Origin: Roseovarius sp. MMSF_3359
Lineage (GTDB): Bacteria; Pseudomonadota; Alphaproteobacteria; Rhodobacterales; Rhodobacteraceae
Assembly: GCF_030733385.1 (NCBI RefSeq)
Contig: NZ_JASHJC010000002.1
Location: 1-64,000, forward strand
Length of the DNA stretch: 64,000 nucleotides
Direction of reading: 5' to 3'
The position numbers were made by a program, and so were the translations under genes. Of this stretch, positions 17,447-25,069 are shown in pieces. Positions within the stretch are counted from its first letter, which is position 1. Each line of letters opens with the position of its first letter. The notes below the pieces were generated by a model, which was given only the letters and a program-made list of their open reading frames with translations, was not told where the DNA came from and searched no databases.

Positions 17447-18556
17447 ATGAACCGCCCTAGCAAGAAACATAAGGCCATTTCCCTTGGCGTCGGCGTCGCC
17501 GCGCTGATGGCATCGGCCGCGTTTTTGCCCAGCACCGCAGCCGCTGCCGCCGGCAATGGTTTTGCCGATCTCGTCGAAGAAGTCAGCCCGGCCGTCGTCT
17601 ACGTCGAAGTGACGACGAAGACACAGAAAACCGATGCCGAAGATCCGGCGCAGAACAACCCGATGTTCGAAGAATTCATGAAGCGTTTCGGCGAGCAATT
17701 TGCAAACCCGCCATCCGACATGCCGCGGCAAGGCCTTGGATCGGGTTTCCTGATCTCGACCGACGGATTGATCGTGACCAATCACCACGTCATCGACAAC
17801 GCCGCGACGGTTTCGGTCAAACTCCAGGATGGCACAGAGATGGAAGCGACCGTCATCGGATCGGATCCGCTGACCGATATCGCCCTGCTCGATATCGAAG
17901 GTGACGATCACGCGACCGTCGTTTTCGGCTCCTCCGATGCGGCCCGTGTCGGCGAAGAAGTCGTCGCCGTGGGCAGCCCGTTTGGCCTGGGCGGGACGGT
18001 GACGTCCGGGATTATTTCGGCCAAGTCGCGCAATATCAACGCCGGACCGTTCGACGATTTCATCCAGACCGATGCCGCCGTCAACCGGGGTAATTCGGGC
18101 GGGCCACTGTTCAACATGGAGGGTGAGGTTGTCGGCGTGAATACGGCGATTTACTCGCCCGATGGCGGGTCGGTCGGCATCGGCTTCGCGGTTCCCTCGG
18201 ACCTGGTTGTCGATATCGTTGCGGACCTCAAGGATGACGGCGAAATCGAGCGCAGTTGGCTTGGTGTTCAAATCAAACCGGTGACCGACGAGGTCGCGCA
18301 TGTCCTCGGCCTCACGCCAGGCGAAGGCGTGATGATCGAAGAGGTCGTGGCCGAGAGTCCCGCCGCAAAAGCGGGATTGGAAAGCGGTGACGTCATCCTG
18401 AAATTCGGCGACCGCGATATCGCCGAGCTGCGTGACCTGACCAGCTCGGTTGCCATGGGCCGTGCCGGCGCAACATCCGAGATCCAGATTTTCCGGGGCG
18501 GCACGCCGATGACCATCGAGGTCGTCTTGGCGGATCGCAAGGAGCAGGAAGCCTGA
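17447..18556 (+). CDS. HtrA/DegP-type periplasmic serine protease with one PDZ domain
   Basis: This 369-residue protease has a signal peptide or N-terminal anchor (residues about 10-35). The trypsin-like domain carries the catalytic triad His114 (NHHVID), Asp144 (LTDIALL) and Ser217 (GNSGGP). A single PDZ domain follows (about 260-355). One PDZ resembles DegS in layout, but the cleavable-looking alanine-rich leader could also give a soluble protein. The family degrades or senses misfolded envelope proteins. It has its own promoter element shared with yfdX, and a hairpin follows the stop codon. Confidence 0.94.
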   Translation: MNRPSKKHKAISLGVGVAALMASAAFLPSTAAAAAGNGFADLVEEVSPAVVYVEVTTKTQKTDAEDPAQNNPMFEEFMKRFGEQFANPPSDMPRQGLGSGFLISTDGLIVTNHHVIDNAATVSVKLQDGTEMEATVIGSDPLTDIALLDIEGDDHATVVFGSSDAARVGEEVVAVGSPFGLGGTVTSGIISAKSRNINAGPFDDFIQTDAAVNRGNSGGPLFNMEGEVVGVNTAIYSPDGGSVGIGFAVPSDLVVDIVADLKDDGEIERSWLGVQIKPVTDEVAHVLGLTPGEGVMIEEVVAESPAAKAGLESGDVILKFGDRDIAELRDLTSSVAMGRAGATSEIQIFRGGTPMTIEVVLADRKEQEA

Positions 18557-18562
18557 GTAGCC

Positions 18563-18591
18563 GCGGCGATCGGAAAAAAACCGGTCGCCGC
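18563..18591 (+). terminator. Strong hairpin after htrA
   Basis: GCGGCGATCGG and CCGGTCGCCGC form an 11-bp stem with one G-U pair and an A7 loop, starting 7 nt after the htrA stop. There is no T-run, so termination may be partial, allowing some read-through into the next small gene. Confidence 0.6.
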
Positions 18592-18624
18592 TCATATCAA
18601 CGCCCCGTGATGCAAGGAGATACC

Positions 18625-18885
18625 ATGTCAGGGATTGCCAGGCTGCATGCCCGGCTCGAAGCTCTCAGCCGGAAGATATTCGAGACCAAATCGAAGCTGG
18701 AACGCCGTCAGGAATGGCATGATGGCCACCTCCGGACCAGCGAGGAACTTGCCGCGCGCTATGCCGAGTTGAAGGCGCACATTGATGAGGACATAGCGCA
18801 GGAAAAGGCCATGGATCATCACGTGACCAACCTGGAACTCTCACTGCGTGAGTGGCTGGCAGACATAGAAGACAGAACCCGATAG
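18625..18885 (+). CDS. Small coiled-coil protein of unknown function
   Basis: This 86-residue protein is almost entirely charged helix, with heptad-like Leu/Ile spacing ('LHARLEALSRKIFETKSKLERRQ', 'YAELKAHIDEDIAQEKAMDHHVTNLELSLREWL'). It has no signal or membrane segment. The ATG at 18625 was chosen for its CAAGGAG site; the frame extends 18 nt upstream. It is the last gene of the stress island, after the htrA hairpin. I do not recognise a family. A scaffold or regulatory role is only a guess. Confidence 0.72.
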   Translation: MSGIARLHARLEALSRKIFETKSKLERRQEWHDGHLRTSEELAARYAELKAHIDEDIAQEKAMDHHVTNLELSLREWLADIEDRTR

Positions 18886-19195
18886 GGTACTTTTTGCCTC
18901 CCATATCAACCACGGTTTCCTTTTACCGGAGACGTCAACGACGCGCTCGACCCACAGACGCTTCTTGCCTTTGTTTCCTTCTTGTCCTGCGGCGGTTCGC
19001 AATTGGGTTTCCTGCAAGCGCGTCGATTTATCTCCGCGGTGAAGTGATCGCCATCACGCCGGTGGTTATGCCGCCAAAACCCCTGGCTACAAGCCGCAAG
19101 GAAGGCGAAAACCCGCCCAGACGACGGGCCGCAACTGCCTGAATCCCACAATCTGTGATAGAATTCCGCCATTCTTTCGAGTCGACGAGGAGCCA
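18886..19195. other. Intergenic region without a recognisable gene
   Basis: These 310 bp hold no reading frame with a credible start and protein-like composition. A short inverted repeat, GTGAT-CGCC-ATCAC, occurs near 19044. The promoter of the secreted-protein gene at 19196 is probably just upstream of it (TGTGATAGAAT near 19154), but the -35 is unclear. Confidence 0.4.
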
Positions 19196-19831
19196 ATGGG
19201 CAATTTAGCGTCGATAGGTATTTTGTTTGTTGCATTGCTGATCGCGCCGGTATCGCCGGCGAAGGCTGATTACGCGCAGATGACCCTGTTCCAGTTGCTC
19301 ACCAGGGCAGAAATCGTCGTGTCTGGTACGGTCCAGGAGGTGTCTGACGATACCTATGAGCTGGATGTCGTTCAGGCATTCCGCAATGCCGGTTCCCAAG
19401 ACATATTGACGGTCGAACGAGTCGATTTGCTTCGGCTTGGCGATCGTTGGGCGGATTACGCGCGCGGGCAGCAGGTGGTGCTCTTTGCCCAAGTTTCCGA
19501 TACCGAAAGCGCCACCGTGGCCCCCCTCGGGGCCGCGGGAGAAGGCGAATTGCCGGTGGTGGCGCAGATGGTCCATCCCACGGCGCTATCGCGTCCACCG
19601 GCGGATATGACCCGCGCCACCTATCTGGGTGGATCAAGGGCCTACTACCGGGTCGAGGCCGACACGTTCCAGGATGCCATCGCTGGTTTCTTCGATTGCT
19701 ATCGACCCACGGACCGGGGGCGGATCGCCCGCCTTTGTGACGACTTGGCTTTGCAGGACTATCGCCAGCTTTCCTGGCTGGCAGCCCATATTTCAGGCAT
19801 CGCCGACAGACTACCAGAAGGAGAGAACTGA
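19196..19831 (+). CDS. Secreted protein of unknown function
   Basis: This 211-residue protein has a Sec signal peptide ending near residue 24 (SPAKADY). The mature part begins 'LFQLLTRAEIVVSGTV', then beta-rich segments and 'RWADYARGQQVVLFAQV'. This resembles small beta-barrel (OB-like) proteins in which a 'sensitive to fast degradation' cargo is absent; I do not recognise the family. The only cysteines are a late pair ('FFDCY', 'ARLCDD') that could form a disulfide. It precedes the large metzincin-like gene by 30 nt, so the two are probably co-transcribed. Confidence 0.72.
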   Translation: MGNLASIGILFVALLIAPVSPAKADYAQMTLFQLLTRAEIVVSGTVQEVSDDTYELDVVQAFRNAGSQDILTVERVDLLRLGDRWADYARGQQVVLFAQVSDTESATVAPLGAAGEGELPVVAQMVHPTALSRPPADMTRATYLGGSRAYYRVEADTFQDAIAGFFDCYRPTDRGRIARLCDDLALQDYRQLSWLAAHISGIADRLPEGEN

Positions 19832-19861
19832 ACAGTCACTTTGAGAAAAGAGGATATTAAC

Positions 19862-22471
19862 ATGATACTCTTAAATCGAATTTTTATATATATTTTTCAA
19901 ATATTTGCGATCCTTTTCCTGACAGTTTCGGGGGTCACGATAAGTCACGCCGCCACCGTGGATTGCCAGGCGGATCGCTCCGGAGATGGGTTGGTGCTCT
20001 ATCTCTACTTTCCCACCTCACAGGACACGGATTTTCCATCTCCGATGTTTGAGGAGGTGGTGACGCCGCTGGAACCTTTCGATGCGGCGGACCTTGATCC
20101 CGCCCTTGGCAGCACCGCAGAATACCGCGATGCGATCACGGAGCGGGTCAAGACAGATTACTGCGAATTTGACGTGCGCGTCGTGCAAACCACCAGCGCC
20201 AACGGCACCACGAACCCGACACCCACGGACGATAGCTGGTTCGTCGTCGGCATTGGCAGCGATACCGGCACCGGGTTCTACGGGGTCTGCTGCAATAGCG
20301 GCATGGCGCGTGTCTGGGCCGGCGAGTTCGAAGACAACTCGCAGCCGGGTGGCTCCTTCGACGGGCTGCTGACACCCGGTGACGGGACCCTGAACCGATG
20401 GGCCAATGCCATCGCGGGGACGACCTCGCACGAACCCGGCCACAGCTCGCGACTGGGCAATCCTGGTCACGCTTCCGCGGATCCGCGCCCCACCGAGGAC
20501 GCGCGGCAGAACCATATCATGGCAACCCCCTCGGGGGCGGACAGGATCGAGGACCGGCATTTCAGCGACACGAGTTATGAGGCGATTGCCGGGGCGGTCG
20601 GGCTATACGAACAGACACTCAGCAACTGGGATTTCATCAACCCGAACATCTCCGCCGCGGACGGCCTGCGGATCACCGTGCTGGTCGATGATGACGACAC
20701 GCCTGAAATCGGGTCGGTTTATGATGGTGGCCTGAGCCCCTGGGGCGATGCGGATATCGCGGCGAACGGTTCCCTGACTTTCCAGGGCACGACCTATGAC
20801 CGCTATCAGATCACGTTCACCGATCCGCAGAACTGGAACAATGGTGACGTGGGCGAGATCCCCGAAGGTGCCGAATTTCACGTCGGTGTCGGCCTCACGA
20901 CAAACTACATCGTGAACGATGTCATGCTTCTGTCGGGCGGCAGTGCGATGGAGTTGCATCCGCGCGTGGTGGGCTACACGCCCGACGGCTCGTTCAACCC
21001 CGAGACCGGGGATTACCACCTGACCCTGTCGGTGCCTGATCCCGAGAACGGCCCCCTGATCGTATCCGATGTGCGGATCCGCCACCTGCCGCGCACACTG
21101 GCCATCAACGAGATGATCACCGGTGGTGCAATGATCGGTGTCGACGGGCGCAGCATCGTGCCCTGGCAGGAGCGCGATGGCGCCAATGTCGAAGTCGGCA
21201 GCGCCGAGGAATTGCCGGTGGCCAACCTGGCAGAGCCACGCGCGCTCGATACTTTCCGTCAGGCCGAGCCCGATTGCGGCTCCCTCCCCGCGCCACAGCC
21301 GATCCCGGATCATCCGTTCCTTCACGTGCACTACTGCGAAGAAGGCCCGGTTCTGGGGCTCTTCCCCTCGGCGCGGGTCTATGTCGAGGCGACCGTGACC
21401 GACCCGAATGCGCGCTATTTCGACCGCGATACCGGCACCATGGTCACCGGCCCGCTGTCGAACCGGATCTTTATCCAGTTCACCGGCAAGATCCCGGATC
21501 TGAACGGCAATGGCGTGGATGACGCGATCGACATCGACACCGGCACCTGTTCTGACGACAATGGCAACGGTGTGTGCGACGAGGCTGAACCGACGCGGTA
21601 CAAATACGCGGCCAAGCTGGTCTGCGGTCATCAACCGCTGCCCAGTGACGGCAGGCTGGTCAAGGGCCACTATGCGACAACGATCAACGTGCTCAACCTC
21701 GGCGATCGGAAAGCCAAGCTGACCAAGACCTTGTCGCTGACCTACCCACCGGAAGAGCAGCGCCCCGGCAGGGTGGCCGAGATTGCAACCGACATACTGG
21801 GGCCGAATGAGGCGCTCAAGGTCGATTGCGCCGATGTCGAGCGGCGGGTGTTCCCGAACGGGCTGCCCGCGTCGTATATCGAAGGCTACGTGACCATCGA
21901 AAGCGCCTCGCGGCTTGACGTGACCGGTGTCTACACCAGCCGTGATGTCGAGGAGGCACCGCCTTGCGAGCAGCATGGTGGCGGGTGTGGCGATCACATG
22001 TGTGGCCAACCGCGCAAATGCTGTGGCGGTGGTGGATGCCCCGGTGCACCGGCCCTGTCGACCACGCTTGAGATCGAACAGATCCGCGAGCATGTCATCG
22101 AAGCCAAGAAACCACCGGTCGAGATGTGCCCCGACCTCAGGGTGCGCGATATTGGTGAGCCGGACGTGAACTGCCCCGAGGGCAGTGGAAGCTGCGTCAC
22201 GCGAACCGATTACACGATCGAGAACATCGGCAACGCCGCAAGCGGGCCGTTTTCCACCCGCGCAATCCTCGATCCGCAGCAATCGGTCTCGGTTCCCGCG
22301 ATGCTGGAATCGCTGTTGCCTGGGCAATCCGTGACCGTGCCGGTCACCACGCCCAGAGGAGGGAATTGCTACGATCCCGATTGCACCATCACCGTCGCGG
22401 CGGACAACCTCGACGAGGTCAAGGAGTGTAACGAGCGCAATAACATCGCGGAGGAAACAACCCCTGGCTGA
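19862..22471 (+). CDS. Secreted metzincin-like protein with CARDB domain
   Basis: This 869-residue exported protein has a very AT-rich, Ile/Phe-rich signal peptide. A zinc-protease signature, HEPGH, lies at residues 190-194, with a further His203 and a Met-turn-like 'HIMA' (Met220). The spacing to His203 is longer than in the standard HExxHxxGxxH motif. 'DLNGNGVDD' and 'DDNGNGVCDE' near 546-576 look like calcium-binding thrombospondin-type-3/dockerin repeats. A cysteine-rich patch lies at 700-725, and a CARDB-like domain closes the protein (about 755-865). AGAGGA supports the ATG at 19862; a TTG at 19841 is the alternative. Protease activity is not certain. A strong terminator follows. Confidence 0.75.
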   Translation: MILLNRIFIYIFQIFAILFLTVSGVTISHAATVDCQADRSGDGLVLYLYFPTSQDTDFPSPMFEEVVTPLEPFDAADLDPALGSTAEYRDAITERVKTDYCEFDVRVVQTTSANGTTNPTPTDDSWFVVGIGSDTGTGFYGVCCNSGMARVWAGEFEDNSQPGGSFDGLLTPGDGTLNRWANAIAGTTSHEPGHSSRLGNPGHASADPRPTEDARQNHIMATPSGADRIEDRHFSDTSYEAIAGAVGLYEQTLSNWDFINPNISAADGLRITVLVDDDDTPEIGSVYDGGLSPWGDADIAANGSLTFQGTTYDRYQITFTDPQNWNNGDVGEIPEGAEFHVGVGLTTNYIVNDVMLLSGGSAMELHPRVVGYTPDGSFNPETGDYHLTLSVPDPENGPLIVSDVRIRHLPRTLAINEMITGGAMIGVDGRSIVPWQERDGANVEVGSAEELPVANLAEPRALDTFRQAEPDCGSLPAPQPIPDHPFLHVHYCEEGPVLGLFPSARVYVEATVTDPNARYFDRDTGTMVTGPLSNRIFIQFTGKIPDLNGNGVDDAIDIDTGTCSDDNGNGVCDEAEPTRYKYAAKLVCGHQPLPSDGRLVKGHYATTINVLNLGDRKAKLTKTLSLTYPPEEQRPGRVAEIATDILGPNEALKVDCADVERRVFPNGLPASYIEGYVTIESASRLDVTGVYTSRDVEEAPPCEQHGGGCGDHMCGQPRKCCGGGGCPGAPALSTTLEIEQIREHVIEAKKPPVEMCPDLRVRDIGEPDVNCPEGSGSCVTRTDYTIENIGNAASGPFSTRAILDPQQSVSVPAMLESLLPGQSVTVPVTTPRGGNCYDPDCTITVAADNLDEVKECNERNNIAEETTPG

Positions 22472-22478
22472 ACCTCTT

Positions 22479-22523
22479 GTGGCACCGCGGAGAGCACGCG
22501 GTGCCACGAATTTTCACCTTTTT
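22479..22523 (+). terminator. Rho-independent terminator after the metzincin-like gene
   Basis: A perfect 11-bp stem (GTGGCACCGCG with CGCGGTGCCAC) encloses a 7-nt loop and is followed by TTTT and then five T residues at 22519-22523. Confidence 0.92.
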
Positions 22524-22557
22524 CGTTGGCGGGAAACCGACCGCAAACCCCTGAACT

Positions 22558-22574
22558 ATTGCAATGATTGCAAT
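22558..22574 (+). promoter_or_regulatory. Perfect 17-nt palindromic operator candidate
   Basis: ATTGCAAT-G-ATTGCAAT is an 8-1-8 inverted repeat built of two self-palindromic octamers. It lies 75 nt upstream of the diheme cytochrome start. TTGCAA within it is spaced 17 nt from GACAAT at 22582-22587, a weak but possible promoter pair, so a bound protein could block RNA polymerase. No regulator gene is adjacent. Confidence 0.65.
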
Positions 22575-22649
22575 CTGGGCTGACAATAAGCTCACGTATT
22601 TAAACTACTGATTGATTCTTTTACCCAAGTCATACTGAGGAGTTGTCCT

Positions 22650-25061
22650 ATGTTACTCCGTGTTTTTTTGTTCTGTGCACTCGTTGTTCTGGTCCCGTTT
22701 TCCGCGTCGGCGCAGCTTTTTTCGGGACCAAAGGATGAAGCGCAACTGGTCGGCCGTGATGAGGCCAGCTTTCCCCCGGCAGACGAAGATTACTTTGCCG
22801 AATTGGACAATGGCGTCGCGCTCAGCCCCGATGAAATCAAGGGCCGGAACATGTGGATGGTCTGGACCGGCGGCAATGACCTTCTGTGGGATACGCTGAC
22901 CAACGACACGTTCGGACAGTTCGATCTGCTCAAAACCTTGTCGTCCCACCCGAGCCTTCCCGCGCAGCGCAGCAACCGGTTCGAACAACTGGGCCTAATC
23001 AACGAACCCTGCTTTGACGAGGCGACCGGCCCAGTCGAGGATCGCCATGGGCTTTGGCTCGATATCCGGCGGGACGATTGCGCCCCGGACCCCTTTGCCA
23101 ATGCCGAGAAATACCCCGGTGTCGAGATCGGCGCGCGGGGCCGCAACATGCCGGTCTGGTCGTACTATGGTGAGCCCACCGGCGTGCTTGGCCTGCGCCT
23201 CTTCCCGAACCCCGAGTTTGACCGGCGTGCGGAGCGCCGCTGGGATCCAGTACGTTACTACACCGACCCCGATTACTACAATGACGACGATCTCGTGCGA
23301 CCCTACCGCGTTGGCATGTCCTGCGCGTTCTGCCATGTGGGTCCAAGCCCGATTGACCCGCCGGAAGACCCCGAAAACCCGGCGATGCATAATCTCAATG
23401 CCACTGTCGGGGCGCAATATTTCTGGTTTGACCGGGTCTTTGCCTGGCAGCCGGATGATCGCCAATACATGGTGCAATTGATCCACACCGCACGGCCCGG
23501 GACCATCGACACCTCGCTGGTCTCACCCGATTACATCAACAACCCGCGCACGATGAATGCGATCTACCTGCTCGAAGAACGCCTGGCCGTCGCACGGCGC
23601 TTTGGCGAGGAACGGCTCCGCGGGGGCGAGCGCGACAACAAGCAGTTCCAGGACTATATCGGAGAGGGTCCGCTGACCGAGTTTTTCGAAGAACCAGACC
23701 TCAGCTTCTCTCCCCGCGTTCTCAAGGATGGCGCGGATTCCGTCGGTGCGCTTGGGGCGCTCAATCGCGTCTATCTGAATATCGGGCTCTTCAGCGAGGA
23801 ATGGACCCGCCATTTCAACCCGATCGTGGGCGGCAAGGACATCACGCCGATCAAGATCGAAACCGCGCAGAAAAACTCGGCCTATTGGCGCGCGACCGAG
23901 GATCAGACCCCCTTGACCGCGCTCTACTTCCTCAAGGCCGGACGACCCGATCTGCTCAAGGATGCACCGGGCGGAGAAGCGCATCTGACCGAGGATGACG
24001 CGACCGTGGACCGGGGCAAAGAGGTCTTCGCGGAGAATTGCGCCGGGTGCCATTCATCGAAACTGCCCGAAAGTGCGTATGAGGCGATGCCTGGCGGGTG
24101 CTCCGGGCCGAATTACATGGCCTGTTTCCAGAACTATCGCGATCTGGTGAAAACCGATGCTTTCAAGGCCGAAATGCTCGACATCGTGAAGGCGGATGAT
24201 TTCCTAGACGGAAATTACCTGTCGAATGAATTGCGCATCCCGGTGACCCTGCTTGAGACAAACGCCTGCAGCCCGCTCGCCACCAACGCGATTGCGGGCA
24301 ACATCTGGGACAACTTCTCATCGTCGAGCTACAAGGCCCTGCCCTCGGTCGGTACGATCAAGGTGCATCACCCGAAAACCGGCGAGGAATATGATTACGA
24401 GATGCCTGCAGGCGGACGTGGCTATACCCGCGTCCCGTCGCTCATCAGCCTCTGGTCCACCGCGCCGTACCTTCTGAACAATACGGTCGGTTACTATAAT
24501 CAGGATCCGTCGGTCGAAGGCCGGATGGCCGGGTTTGAGGATGGCATTGAAAAGATGCTCTGGCCTGAAAAACGGCTCAAAGATCCGGTTCTGGGTGACA
24601 AGGTGCCCGGGCTGATCGACCGGACGACCGAGCAGAGTTATCTGATTATCCCGAAAGGGTTCCAGCCCGAGGTGCTTGTCAAGCTGCTGTCACCGTTGCG
24701 GGATGATCTGCCCTGGCTCTTCAATCTCGATGGCGATATCGAGCTTGGGCCGATCCCCGCCGGGACACCGATCGGATTGCTGGCCAACCTCAACCTGCGG
24801 CTCGATCAGGCGGATGTGCTGGAGCGGCTTGCTCATGATCTCGAACTGGTCAAGCTGATCGTCCGGATCAAGCGTGACCTCAAGGAATTGCCCGAAAACG
24901 CGAGCGACGAACAGGCCCGCGCGATCTTTGCCGATCTGGTGGAGCCACTGCTCGAGCTGAGCAAATGCCCCGACTACGTGGTCAATCGCGGGCACTACTT
25001 CGGCACCAAACTCGAGGACGCGGATAAACGCGCGCTGATCGCCTTTCTCAAGCATTTCTGA
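22650..25061 (+). CDS. Secreted diheme c-type cytochrome, RoxA/peroxidase-like
   Basis: This 803-residue protein has a Sec signal peptide ending near residue 23 (ASAQ). Two c-type heme sites are visible: C225-AFC-H229 and C464-AGC-H468. Large size and the roughly 240-residue gap between hemes fit the rubber oxygenase (RoxA)/diheme cytochrome c peroxidase superfamily better than small cytochromes. Aromatic-rich segments near 'MPVWSYYG' and 'YFWFDRVFAW' fill the space between. GAGGAG lies 7 nt before the ATG. It is the first gene of a six-gene operon. Whether it is a dioxygenase, a peroxidase or an electron acceptor for the GMC enzyme cannot be told from sequence. Confidence 0.82.
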   Translation: MLLRVFLFCALVVLVPFSASAQLFSGPKDEAQLVGRDEASFPPADEDYFAELDNGVALSPDEIKGRNMWMVWTGGNDLLWDTLTNDTFGQFDLLKTLSSHPSLPAQRSNRFEQLGLINEPCFDEATGPVEDRHGLWLDIRRDDCAPDPFANAEKYPGVEIGARGRNMPVWSYYGEPTGVLGLRLFPNPEFDRRAERRWDPVRYYTDPDYYNDDDLVRPYRVGMSCAFCHVGPSPIDPPEDPENPAMHNLNATVGAQYFWFDRVFAWQPDDRQYMVQLIHTARPGTIDTSLVSPDYINNPRTMNAIYLLEERLAVARRFGEERLRGGERDNKQFQDYIGEGPLTEFFEEPDLSFSPRVLKDGADSVGALGALNRVYLNIGLFSEEWTRHFNPIVGGKDITPIKIETAQKNSAYWRATEDQTPLTALYFLKAGRPDLLKDAPGGEAHLTEDDATVDRGKEVFAENCAGCHSSKLPESAYEAMPGGCSGPNYMACFQNYRDLVKTDAFKAEMLDIVKADDFLDGNYLSNELRIPVTLLETNACSPLATNAIAGNIWDNFSSSSYKALPSVGTIKVHHPKTGEEYDYEMPAGGRGYTRVPSLISLWSTAPYLLNNTVGYYNQDPSVEGRMAGFEDGIEKMLWPEKRLKDPVLGDKVPGLIDRTTEQSYLIIPKGFQPEVLVKLLSPLRDDLPWLFNLDGDIELGPIPAGTPIGLLANLNLRLDQADVLERLAHDLELVKLIVRIKRDLKELPENASDEQARAIFADLVEPLLELSKCPDYVVNRGHYFGTKLEDADKRALIAFLKHF

Positions 25062-25069
25062 GGGGCCGG

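Noticed and set aside
20603-22507. 634-codon frame opposite the metzincin-like gene
   Set aside because: It starts beyond the end of the real gene and overlaps its terminator hairpin; composition is that of an antisense frame.
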